Of a stretch of DNA of 13,484 bases, positions 1 to 7,614 are shown in pieces. The notes beneath the pieces were generated by a model that saw nothing but the letters and a program-made list of their open reading frames with translations, was not told where the DNA came from and made no database searches. This stretch comes from an uncultured Brachyspira sp. (lineage in GTDB: Bacteria; Spirochaetota; Brachyspiria; Brachyspirales; Brachyspiraceae). Position numbers and translations under genes: made by a program. Each line of letters starts with the position of its first letter. Positions within the stretch are counted from its first letter, which is position 1. The stretch is taken from assembly GCA_934725525.1 (NCBI GenBank), contig CAKVCG010000039.1, positions 1 through 13,484 of the forward strand, read 5' to 3'.

Positions 1-3000
1 GGAACTATTACCAAAGTAAACATTGTCGAAACGGTAAGTCCGCCTAATAACGCTATTGATAAAGGTTTATACATTTCGTTTCCCTCTCCGCTCGCCAAAG
101 CCATAGGCAAAAGTCCTAATATTGTAGTAAGCGAAGTCATTAAAACAGGACGCAATCTTCTTGGTCCTGCGATTAATGCCGCTTTATCTCCGTTTATTTT
201 CTTTTCATGCATTAATTGATTCATATAATCTATTAAGACAATTCCGTTATTAACTACAACGCCGATTAAAACTATTATTCCAATTCCGCTATAAACGCTT
301 AAAGTTTGTCTCGTAATTAATAATAACAAAATTGAACCAGCAAAACCAAAAGGAATTGCTAAAGCTATAACAAAAGGCGCAATATACGATTCAAATTGAG
401 TCGCCATAACCGCATAAACTAAAACCAAAGCTAAAATTATAGCTTGCAAGAGTTGAGCGAAAGCGTCCTGCATATCCTCGTAATCGCCCGAATAATTTAT
501 ACTGAAGCCAGAAGGAATAAAGACTTTTGAATTAATAGCCGATTGAATATCTTCCACTATTTGATTTATTGGTCTACCATATCCAGAAGCTCTAACTTCC
601 GTAAGTCGTCTATTGTCTTTTCTTTCAATAGCTGTAGGTCCGTAAGTTCTTTCTATATCGGCAATTGAAGATATTGGGACCATTCCTGCAGATGTTGGTA
701 TAGTCATTCTTCTAACATCGTCTATATTAATTCTATCTCTTTCTCTTAATTGAACTTCAATATCTATATCCGTTACATCCGAACCGTCTGGCGTTATGGT
801 AGTAGCCGTAGTTCCCCCGAATCCCGTTCTGATAGCGGTTGCAATAGCGTTGGCGTTTAATCCCATTTTTGAAGCCAAATCTCTATTAATAGATATATTG
901 ACTTCTGGATTTGAATCGTCCTCTCCCAAACGAGCGTCTCTCACTCCTCTAATATTGCTTATAACCTCAATAATTCTAGTCGCTATATCGTTTCCTCTTT
1001 CCAAATCGTCTCCGATAATTTCTATAGATATGTCGCCTCCCGAAGAACCGCCTCCTCTCATTCTTGTAGCCGTATAATTTACAGGACTTATATTTATATT
1101 AGCGGGATAATTTGCAAGCCGATTTCTCGCCATCTCCATATATTCGTTTATGCTTAAATCTCTTCCTTCGCTTTTTCGTCTGAGCATAACGCTTATTTCC
1201 GCCCTATTGGCGTCAGAGCCGTAAAAAACTCTTGAGCCTAAATAATCCAAATCTTCGCCTGCAACTTCCACAAGGTCGGCTTCCATGCGTTTTGTGAAAG
1301 ATTCCGTTTGTTCCATGCGAGTTCCAACAGGCATTCTAATACTTATTCTAAATTGTCCTTCGTCAGAAACGGGAAAACCTTCTTTTCCTATAAATATTAA
1401 ACCTATAATTATAATAGCAAAAACTACGCTTAAAGTAGGAATTAAAACTCTATTTTTATGATTAACCGAATAAGTCAATATTTTATTATAAATAAAATTA
1501 ACTTTAGAATGAAAATATTTATTAAAAAAGTTTTCAAATTTAGCCAATCTTTTTGATTTCTTACCCGTGATTAATCTCGCTCCAAGCATCGGAACTATAG
1601 TCAAAGCTACTCCAAGAGAAGCTATCATAGAAACCGTCACAGTAATGCATAAATCTCTAAACATTTGTCCCGTCTGTCCTTGAACGAATAGAAAAGGCAA
1701 AAATACGGCGATTGTAGTTAAAGTTGACGCTAAAATAGCAAGAGATACCGTAAAAGTTCCTTCTATTGCCGAAGAATATTTTCCATAACCGTTATTTCTG
1801 TAGAAAAATATATTTTCCAAAACTACAATAGAATTATCAACCATCATACCAATTCCTAAAACCAATCCCGCCAAAGAAATTATATTTAATGTAACTCCCA
1901 TAAAATACATAATCGTAAAAGTGATTATTATCGACATTGGAATAGAAATCGCTATTATTGAAACTGTTCTAAAATTCCATAAATAAATCATAAGAATTAT
2001 TACGGCAAAAAGTCCGCCTTGCCAAGCCGTATCGACAACTCCAGCTATAGCTTGGTTTACCGTATCTGCCGTATTAAATACTATCCTGCATTCTATACCT
2101 TCGGGAAGCTGTAAATTATTAAGTTGTTCTTTTACCGCTCTGTCTACTGCAACGGCGTTTCCTCCCGATTCTTTATTTACGGCAATTGCAACGGCGGGAG
2201 TTCCTTCCATAGTCATTCTATCCATATTCTCATTATAACCGTTATAAATTTCGGCGACATCTCTTAATCTAATGGGAATATTATTTTCTTTTAAAGCCAC
2301 TACTACATTTCCTATATCGTCTAAATTTTTAAACTCTCCCGTTGTTCTTAATATATATTTATAAACTCCTTCGTAAGTTTGTCCGCCTGCAAGATTTTGA
2401 TTTTCTATAGATAAAATTGAAACTATAGAATTAATATCGAGTCCATAAGCCTGAAGTCTATTCATATTAACATCGACTTTTATTTGGCTTTGAAGTCCTC
2501 CTCTTATTTGGGCTCTTGCCACTCCCTGCGCCTGTTCTATTTTATCTACTATTTGAGTATCCACATAATTATATAAAGCCGCTAAATTTTCAGTTCCATA
2601 AAAGAATATATACATTATTGGAATCATATCGGTTGAAAATTTAAATACTCTCGGGCTTTCCGCATCGTCTGGCAAAGAACCTTTTACAATATCTAAAGCC
2701 TCTCTAATATCCGCGGCGGCATCCGACAAATCGCTTCCCCAATTAAATTCTATATTTACTCTCGATTCTCCTTCTTCCGAAGAGGATGTAATAGTTTTAA
2801 CATTATTTACAGAAGATATAGCTCTTTCAATAAGTCTGGTAATCGATTTTTCTATTTCTTCTGGTCCAGCATTATCGTATTGAGTTACTATAGTTATATA
2901 AGGAACTTCCATATTTGGCAAAAAATCTATAGCCAATCTAGATAAACTTATAAAACCTAATAGCAAAATTGAAATTATAGCCATAAAAACGGCTACGGGT

Positions 3001-3032
3001 TTTTTAACGCAAATCTCTATAAATTGTCTCAT
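1..3032 (-). CDS. RND efflux pump 1 (HAE1/AcrB type), C-terminus beyond left edge
   Basis: This is an inner-membrane proton-driven efflux transporter of the resistance-nodulation-division family. I translated it from the ATG at 3030-3032 and it stays open to the left edge. About 1010 codons are visible, ending at the equivalent of residue 1007 of pump 2, so roughly 39 residues are missing. An AGGAG ribosome binding site lies just before the ATG. Residues 1-561 are the same as in pump 2, including the TM4 motif MMVDNS. From about residue 562 it diverges: the second periplasmic loop is only about half identical by eye and carries a 3-residue glycine-rich insertion (RGGGSSGG near 1035-1058). Similarity then rises again in the C-terminal membrane segments (VNNGIVLIDY, ASGEGNEMY). 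There is no internal stop, so it looks functional. It lies downstream of an identical copy of MerR and has its own MerR-type promoter. Its substrate cannot be told from the sequence. Confidence 0.93.
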   Translation of the reverse strand, partial: MRQFIEICVKKPVAVFMAIISILLLGFISLSRLAIDFLPNMEVPYITIVTQYDNAGPEEIEKSITRLIERAISSVNNVKTITSSSEEGESRVNIEFNWGSDLSDAAADIREALDIVKGSLPDDAESPRVFKFSTDMIPIMYIFFYGTENLAALYNYVDTQIVDKIEQAQGVARAQIRGGLQSQIKVDVNMNRLQAYGLDINSIVSILSIENQNLAGGQTYEGVYKYILRTTGEFKNLDDIGNVVVALKENNIPIRLRDVAEIYNGYNENMDRMTMEGTPAVAIAVNKESGGNAVAVDRAVKEQLNNLQLPEGIECRIVFNTADTVNQAIAGVVDTAWQGGLFAVIILMIYLWNFRTVSIIAISIPMSIIITFTIMYFMGVTLNIISLAGLVLGIGMMVDNSIVVLENIFFYRNNGYGKYSSAIEGTFTVSLAILASTLTTIAVFLPFLFVQGQTGQMFRDLCITVTVSMIASLGVALTIVPMLGARLITGKKSKRLAKFENFFNKYFHSKVNFIYNKILTYSVNHKNRVLIPTLSVVFAIIIIGLIFIGKEGFPVSDEGQFRISIRMPVGTRMEQTESFTKRMEADLVEVAGEDLDYLGSRVFYGSDANRAEISVMLRRKSEGRDLSINEYMEMARNRLANYPANINISPVNYTATRMRGGGSSGGDISIEIIGDDLERGNDIATRIIEVISNIRGVRDARLGEDDSNPEVNISINRDLASKMGLNANAIATAIRTGFGGTTATTITPDGSDVTDIDIEVQLRERDRINIDDVRRMTIPTSAGMVPISSIADIERTYGPTAIERKDNRRLTEVRASGYGRPINQIVEDIQSAINSKVFIPSGFSINYSGDYEDMQDAFAQLLQAIILALVLVYAVMATQFESYIAPFVIALAIPFGFAGSILLLLITRQTLSVYSGIGIIVLIGVVVNNGIVLIDYMNQLMHEKKINGDKAALIAGPRRLRPVLMTSLTTILGLLPMALASGEGNEMYKPLSIALLGGLTVSTMFTLVIV

Positions 3033-3083
3033 TTTCTCTCCTATCTTTTAAGATTAATATTTTATTAAAAATTAATTCGCTAA

Positions 3084-3114
3084 ATTATAGCATTAAAGCA
3101 TACTTGAATGTCAA
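3084..3114 (-). promoter_or_regulatory. MerR-type promoter/operator of pump 1
   Basis: On the minus strand there is a -35 TTGACA (3109-3114) and a -10 TATAAT (3084-3089) separated by 19 bases. The spacer holds an imperfect dyad, TTCAAGTATGCTTTAA (3093-3108), symmetric at 12 of 16 positions. It resembles the perfect dyad upstream of merR. A 19-base spacer with a dyad between the hexamers is the classical arrangement for MerR-family activators, which untwist the DNA to realign the two hexamers. The initiation site would be about 45 bases before the pump ATG. AT-rich A/T tracts lie just upstream (3115-3186). Confidence 0.8.
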
Positions 3115-3185
3115 TATAAATATTTTAAAAATTGTTAAAAAAATATAAAAAATTATTAATAAAGAATTTTAATTCGTTAAATAGC

Positions 3186-3226
3186 TTTAAGATTATCTCG
3201 TTTGCAACATACAAGATAATCTTAAA
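3186..3226. repeat. Perfect 13-bp inverted repeat in merR 1-pump 1 spacer
   Basis: TTTAAGATTATCT (3186-3198) and AGATAATCTTAAA (3214-3226) are exact reverse complements around a 15-base loop. The hairpin lies between the end of merR 1 and the promoter of pump 1. Neither strand has a U-tract directly after it, so it is not a typical intrinsic terminator. It could stabilise the merR transcript end, reduce read-through, or bind a second regulator. Confidence 0.65.
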
Positions 3227-3266
3227 TTAAAAAAATGAAAAAGATTTATTGTGATATTATGTCGGT

Positions 3267-3644
3267 TTATTTTGTTTTATAATGAGCGTAGTATTCCGCA
3301 TCCGATTGATATAATTTTATTTTCTTTTTAAGGAGTTCTAATCCTTTATTCATAGCGTCAATTTTTTCTTCTAATTTATTTTTTTCTTTCGTAAGTAGTT
3401 TTAATCTTTTTTCTCTCGTTTTATCTCCCATACCGCATAGTCTTACATACCGTTTTATAATTTTTAAACTCATACCGCAATCTTTCATGCATTGCGAAAC
3501 TCTTACCCATTTGCAATCTTCTTCAGAGTAAATCCTATAGCCTTTTTTATTCCTTTCTATTGTCGGTATAATCCCCAAACCTTCGTAATATCTTAATGTG
3601 CATTTGCTAATATTTAATTTTTCGCTTACTTTCGATATATTCAT
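3267..3644 (-). CDS. MerR-family transcriptional regulator, copy 1
   Basis: This 125-residue DNA-binding regulator carries the MerR N-terminal winged helix-turn-helix (residues 1-70). The hallmark TLRYYEGLGIIP is at residues 16-27, followed by the wing GYRIYSEED. A long helix (about 75-112, rich in Lys, Leu and Glu) is the usual antiparallel coiled-coil dimerisation segment. There is no large effector domain. Cysteines are at 15, 44, 52, 56 and 70. Cys52 sits five residues before the Gly-Met at 57-58, a position that in the AdhR/NmlR branch carries a redox- or aldehyde-sensing cysteine (from memory). The ATG is preceded by GGAG at good spacing. The protein is identical to copy 2. Its own promoter and that of the adjacent pump share the 19-base-spacer dyad, so it probably autoregulates and activates the pump. 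The inducer is unknown. Confidence 0.93.
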   Translation of the reverse strand: MNISKVSEKLNISKCTLRYYEGLGIIPTIERNKKGYRIYSEEDCKWVRVSQCMKDCGMSLKIIKRYVRLCGMGDKTREKRLKLLTKEKNKLEEKIDAMNKGLELLKKKIKLYQSDAEYYAHYKTK

Positions 3645-3703
3645 TTAATTCTCCAATTTTTAATAATATATAATTTATCGTAAAAAGTTTTTTTATATAA
3701 ACG

Positions 3704-3734
3704 ATTATATCATTAAAGTATACTTTAAAGTCAA
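3704..3734 (-). promoter_or_regulatory. MerR-type promoter/operator of merR copy 1
   Basis: On the minus strand there is a -35 TTGACT (3729-3734) and a -10 TATAAT (3704-3709) with a 19-base spacer. The spacer contains the perfect 16-bp palindrome TTAAAGTATACTTTAA (3713-3728). This is the expected MerR-family operator, placed for autoregulation. The -35 begins 18 bases past the stop codon of pump 2, so the regulator can be read independently of the unit upstream of it. Confidence 0.85.
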
Positions 3735-3752
3735 TATAAAAATAATATTTAT

Positions 3753-6700
3753 TTATTCCACAACGCTTCCAAAAGCTTCGTTAACATTAGCTTCCGTTTC
3801 AACGCTTGCCTCGTCTTTAGCCTTATAATCTTTAAGCGGAATTCTATTTCTTATAGCCGCGTAAACCGTAGGAACTATTACCAAAGTAAACATTGTCGAA
3901 ACGGTAAGTCCGCCGAGTAAAGCGATTGATAGAGGTTTATACATTTCGTTTCCTTCTCCGCTCGCCAAAGCCATAGGCAAAAGTCCCAATATTGTAGTAA
4001 GCGAAGTCATTAAAACTGGACGCAATCTTCTTGGTCCAGCAATTAAAGCCGCCTTGTCTCCGTTTATTTTCTTTTCATGCATTAATTGATTCATATAATC
4101 TATTAACACAATTCCGTTATTTACGACTACTCCGATTAAAACGATTATTCCTATTCCGCTATAAACGCTTAAATTTTGTCTCGTAATTAATAATAACAAA
4201 ATTGAACCAGCAAAACCGAAAGGAATTGCTAAAGCTATAACGAAAGGAGCGATATAAGATTCAAATTGCGTAGCCATAACGGCGTAAACCAAAACCAAAG
4301 CCAAAATTATAGCCTGCAAAAGTTGTCCGAAAGCGTCTCTCATATCCTCGTAATCGCCCGAATAATTTATATTGAAGCCCGAAGGAATAAACACTTTTGA
4401 ATTAACCGCCGATTGAACATCAGCCATTATTCTATCCATAGCTCTTCCCTCGCCCGAAGCCGTTATTGTAATTATTCTGCTATCGTCTTTTCTATCAATA
4501 GCCGTAGGTCCGAAAGTCTTTTTTATATCGGCAATCGAAGATATTGGAACTATTCCAAACGAAGTGGGGATAAGCATTCTTTTAATATCGTCTATATTTA
4601 TTCTGTCTCTCTGATTTAATTGAACTTGAACATCCAAATCGGTATGAAGAGAACCGTCTGGAGTCATTCTTGTAGCGGTAGTTCCGCCGAAACCCGTTTT
4701 AATAGAACTAGCTACAGTTTTCATATTAAGTCCCATTTTTGAAGCCAAATCTCTATTAATAGAAATATTAAGCTCGGGATTTGAATCGTCTCTTCTTAAA
4801 CGAACATCTTTAAGTCCTTCCACATCTTCCAAAGCGACTAAAATTTTTTCAGCCAAATCTATTCCTCTGTCTAAATCTTCGCCGACAATATCTATATCTA
4901 TTCCGTCAGAAGACGAATTCCCCATAATTTTTGTTGAAGTTATTAATTTTAAGCTTATTTTCGCAGGATAAACCGATAATTTTTTTCTTGATAAACCCAT
5001 ATATTTTGAAGTAGATAATTTTCTTCCTTCGGATTTATCTCTTAATTGAACTCTTATCTCGCCTTTATTTGCCGAAGAACCGTATCTAACTCTAGTCTGT
5101 ATTCTCTTCAAATCTTCTCCTATAGCTTCTTCAATATCTTTGCCCATTCTTTCTACAAAAGATTTAGTTTGTTCTTTTCTCGTTCCAACGGGCATTGTAA
5201 CCTTTGCTTGAAATTGTCCTTCGTCAGAAACGGGAAAACCTTCTTTTCCTATAAATATTAAACCTATAATTATAATAGCAAAAACTACGCTTAAAGTAGG
5301 AATTAAAACTCTATTTTTATGATTAACCGAATAAGTCAATATTTTATTATAAATAAAATTAACTTTAGAATGAAAATATTTATTAAAAAAGTTTTCAAAT
5401 TTAGCCAATCTTTTTGATTTCTTACCCGTGATTAATCTCGCTCCAAGCATCGGAACTATAGTCAAAGCTACTCCAAGAGAAGCTATCATAGAAACCGTCA
5501 CAGTAATGCATAAATCTCTAAACATTTGTCCCGTCTGTCCTTGAACGAATAGAAAAGGCAAAAATACGGCGATTGTAGTTAAAGTTGACGCTAAAATAGC
5601 AAGAGATACCGTAAAAGTTCCTTCTATTGCCGAAGAATATTTTCCATAACCGTTATTTCTGTAGAAAAATATATTTTCCAAAACTACAATAGAATTATCA
5701 ACCATCATACCAATTCCTAAAACCAATCCCGCCAAAGAAATTATATTTAATGTAACTCCCATAAAATACATAATCGTAAAAGTGATTATTATCGACATTG
5801 GAATAGAAATCGCTATTATTGAAACTGTTCTAAAATTCCATAAATAAATCATAAGAATTATTACGGCAAAAAGTCCGCCTTGCCAAGCCGTATCGACAAC
5901 TCCAGCTATAGCTTGGTTTACCGTATCTGCCGTATTAAATACTATCCTGCATTCTATACCTTCGGGAAGCTGTAAATTATTAAGTTGTTCTTTTACCGCT
6001 CTGTCTACTGCAACGGCGTTTCCTCCCGATTCTTTATTTACGGCAATTGCAACGGCGGGAGTTCCTTCCATAGTCATTCTATCCATATTCTCATTATAAC
6101 CGTTATAAATTTCGGCGACATCTCTTAATCTAATGGGAATATTATTTTCTTTTAAAGCCACTACTACATTTCCTATATCGTCTAAATTTTTAAACTCTCC
6201 CGTTGTTCTTAATATATATTTATAAACTCCTTCGTAAGTTTGTCCGCCTGCAAGATTTTGATTTTCTATAGATAAAATTGAAACTATAGAATTAATATCG
6301 AGTCCATAAGCCTGAAGTCTATTCATATTAACATCGACTTTTATTTGGCTTTGAAGTCCTCCTCTTATTTGGGCTCTTGCCACTCCCTGCGCCTGTTCTA
6401 TTTTATCTACTATTTGAGTATCCACATAATTATATAAAGCCGCTAAATTTTCAGTTCCATAAAAGAATATATACATTATTGGAATCATATCGGTTGAAAA
6501 TTTAAATACTCTCGGGCTTTCCGCATCGTCTGGCAAAGAACCTTTTACAATATCTAAAGCCTCTCTAATATCCGCGGCGGCATCCGACAAATCGCTTCCC
6601 CAATTAAATTCTATATTTACTCTCGATTCTCCTTCTTCCGAAGAGGATGTAATAGTTTTAACATTATTTACAGAAGATATAGCTCTTTCAATAAGTCTGG

Positions 6701-6893
6701 TAATCGATTTTTCTATTTCTTCTGGTCCAGCATTATCGTATTGAGTTACTATAGTTATATAAGGAACTTCCATATTTGGCAAAAAATCTATAGCCAATCT
6801 AGATAAACTTATAAAACCTAATAGCAAAATTGAAATTATAGCCATAAAAACGGCTACGGGTTTTTTAACGCAAATCTCTATAAATTGTCTCAT
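3753..6893 (-). CDS. RND efflux pump 2 (HAE1/AcrB type), complete
   Basis: This 1046-residue inner-membrane proton-coupled multidrug or solvent exporter has full HAE1 length. TM1 lies at about 13-30, followed by the first periplasmic porter region to about 335, TM2-TM6, a cytoplasmic link (490-525), TM7, the second porter region (555-850) and TM8-TM12. The TM4 motif GMMVDNS has Asp399 and Asn400 where AcrB has Asp407-Asp408. TM10 has VVVNNG (Asn925-Asn926) where AcrB has Lys940. The TM11 motif RPVLMTSL, with Thr963, is conserved. The proton relay is therefore the reduced type seen in many non-Proteobacterial RND pumps. AGGAG precedes the ATG. MerR 2 lies 234 bases upstream and the pump has its own MerR-type promoter. 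No adaptor or outer-membrane gene is next to it. Residues 1-561 are identical to pump 1, while the second porter region is only about half identical. Confidence 0.96.
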   Translation of the reverse strand: MRQFIEICVKKPVAVFMAIISILLLGFISLSRLAIDFLPNMEVPYITIVTQYDNAGPEEIEKSITRLIERAISSVNNVKTITSSSEEGESRVNIEFNWGSDLSDAAADIREALDIVKGSLPDDAESPRVFKFSTDMIPIMYIFFYGTENLAALYNYVDTQIVDKIEQAQGVARAQIRGGLQSQIKVDVNMNRLQAYGLDINSIVSILSIENQNLAGGQTYEGVYKYILRTTGEFKNLDDIGNVVVALKENNIPIRLRDVAEIYNGYNENMDRMTMEGTPAVAIAVNKESGGNAVAVDRAVKEQLNNLQLPEGIECRIVFNTADTVNQAIAGVVDTAWQGGLFAVIILMIYLWNFRTVSIIAISIPMSIIITFTIMYFMGVTLNIISLAGLVLGIGMMVDNSIVVLENIFFYRNNGYGKYSSAIEGTFTVSLAILASTLTTIAVFLPFLFVQGQTGQMFRDLCITVTVSMIASLGVALTIVPMLGARLITGKKSKRLAKFENFFNKYFHSKVNFIYNKILTYSVNHKNRVLIPTLSVVFAIIIIGLIFIGKEGFPVSDEGQFQAKVTMPVGTRKEQTKSFVERMGKDIEEAIGEDLKRIQTRVRYGSSANKGEIRVQLRDKSEGRKLSTSKYMGLSRKKLSVYPAKISLKLITSTKIMGNSSSDGIDIDIVGEDLDRGIDLAEKILVALEDVEGLKDVRLRRDDSNPELNISINRDLASKMGLNMKTVASSIKTGFGGTTATRMTPDGSLHTDLDVQVQLNQRDRINIDDIKRMLIPTSFGIVPISSIADIKKTFGPTAIDRKDDSRIITITASGEGRAMDRIMADVQSAVNSKVFIPSGFNINYSGDYEDMRDAFGQLLQAIILALVLVYAVMATQFESYIAPFVIALAIPFGFAGSILLLLITRQNLSVYSGIGIIVLIGVVVNNGIVLIDYMNQLMHEKKINGDKAALIAGPRRLRPVLMTSLTTILGLLPMALASGEGNEMYKPLSIALLGGLTVSTMFTLVIVPTVYAAIRNRIPLKDYKAKDEASVETEANVNEAFGSVVE

Positions 6894-6944
6894 TTTCTCT
6901 CCTATCTTTTAAGATTAATATTTTATTAAAAATTAATTCGCTAA

Positions 6945-6975
6945 ATTATAGCATTAAAGCATACTTGAATGTCAA
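6945..6975 (-). promoter_or_regulatory. MerR-type promoter/operator of pump 2
   Basis: This is the same as the pump 1 promoter: -35 TTGACA (6970-6975), 19-base spacer with the imperfect dyad TTCAAGTATGCTTTAA (6954-6969), and -10 TATAAT (6945-6950). It lies inside the identical repeat block, so the two pumps must respond alike at this step. Confidence 0.8.
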
Positions 6976-7046
6976 TATAAATATTTTAAAAATTGTTAAA
7001 AAAATATAAAAAATTATTAATAAAGAATTTTAATTCGTTAAATAGC

Positions 7047-7087
7047 TTTAAGATTATCTCGTTTGCAACATACAAGATAATCTTAAA
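7047..7087. repeat. Perfect 13-bp inverted repeat in merR 2-pump 2 spacer
   Basis: This is the second copy of the 13-bp inverted repeat (arms TTTAAGATTATCT and AGATAATCTTAAA, 15-base loop) described at 3186-3226. It lies between merR 2 and the pump 2 promoter, within the identical block. No U-tract follows it. Confidence 0.65.
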
Positions 7088-7127
7088 TTAAAAAAATGAA
7101 AAAGATTTATTGTGATATTATGTCGGT

Positions 7128-7505
7128 TTATTTTGTTTTATAATGAGCGTAGTATTCCGCATCCGATTGATATAATTTTATTTTCTTTTTAAGGAGTTCT
7201 AATCCTTTATTCATAGCGTCAATTTTTTCTTCTAATTTATTTTTTTCTTTCGTAAGTAGTTTTAATCTTTTTTCTCTCGTTTTATCTCCCATACCGCATA
7301 GTCTTACATACCGTTTTATAATTTTTAAACTCATACCGCAATCTTTCATGCATTGCGAAACTCTTACCCATTTGCAATCTTCTTCAGAGTAAATCCTATA
7401 GCCTTTTTTATTCCTTTCTATTGTCGGTATAATCCCCAAACCTTCGTAATATCTTAATGTGCATTTGCTAATATTTAATTTTTCGCTTACTTTCGATATA
7501 TTCAT
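7128..7505 (-). CDS. MerR-family transcriptional regulator, copy 2
   Basis: This 125-residue MerR-family activator is identical in protein sequence to copy 1 at 3267-3644. It has the same helix-turn-helix with TLRYYEGLGIIP, the same C-terminal coiled-coil helix and the same cysteine set (15, 44, 52, 56, 70). A GGAG ribosome binding site precedes the ATG. It heads the unit that contains pump 2. Two identical regulators cannot discriminate between the two units, so the pair acts as one regulator at doubled dose unless expression differs. The leader just upstream differs slightly between the copies (T-run length and a few bases), while the 16-bp operator is unchanged. Confidence 0.93.
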   Translation of the reverse strand: MNISKVSEKLNISKCTLRYYEGLGIIPTIERNKKGYRIYSEEDCKWVRVSQCMKDCGMSLKIIKRYVRLCGMGDKTREKRLKLLTKEKNKLEEKIDAMNKGLELLKKKIKLYQSDAEYYAHYKTK

Positions 7506-7565
7506 TTAATTCTCCAATTTTTAATAATATATAATTTATCGTAAAAAGTTTTTTTTGTATAAACA

Positions 7566-7596
7566 ATTATATCATTAAAGTATACTTTAAAGTCAA
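7566..7596 (-). promoter_or_regulatory. MerR-type promoter/operator of merR copy 2
   Basis: On the minus strand there is a -35 TTGACT (7591-7596), a 19-base spacer carrying the perfect palindrome TTAAAGTATACTTTAA (7575-7590), and a -10 TATAAT (7566-7571). It is the same as at merR 1 although it lies outside the strictly identical block. The operator has been kept while flanking bases drifted, which supports function. Confidence 0.85.
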
Positions 7597-7614
7597 TATA
7601 AAAATAATATTTAT

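Larger units (their letters stand above)
1350..3694 (-). repeat. Long direct repeat, copy 1 (pump N-terminal half plus merR)
   Basis: Compared line by line, this ~2345-base stretch matches 5211-7555 at a constant offset of 3861 with no difference that I noticed. It covers the first ~561 codons of the pump, the pump promoter, the hairpin, merR and the start of the merR leader. The left boundary falls abruptly inside the pump gene at codon 561/562. The right boundary is a T-run of unequal length (7 against 8). Confidence 0.88.
5211..7555 (-). repeat. Long direct repeat, copy 2 (pump N-terminal half plus merR)
   Basis: This is the partner of 1350-3694. To the left of 5211 the two pump genes continue in the same frame but differ strongly. 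To the right of 7555 both copies continue with similar but not identical sequence: merR operator, then the pump 3' end. The duplicated unit is thus longer than the identical core. Confidence 0.88.

Noticed and set aside
796..1077. Plus-strand open frame of 93 codons
   Set aside because: It lies entirely antisense to the well-conserved pump 1 frame, has low-complexity hydrophobic sequence and no ribosome binding site.
1..3032. Pump 1 as a pseudogene
   Set aside because: I read the frame codon by codon from the left edge to about position 1360, and the rest matches the intact pump 2. There is no stop or frameshift in the visible part; the 9-base length difference is in frame.
3186..3226. The 13-bp hairpin as a rho-independent terminator
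   Set aside because: The stem is A/T-rich and no U-tract follows on either strand, so it is reported only as an inverted repeat.
4413..5261. Plus-strand open frames at 4413-4619 and 5046-5261
   Set aside because: They are antisense to pump 2, which is an intact full-length family member. The translations are serine- and tyrosine-rich with no family resemblance.
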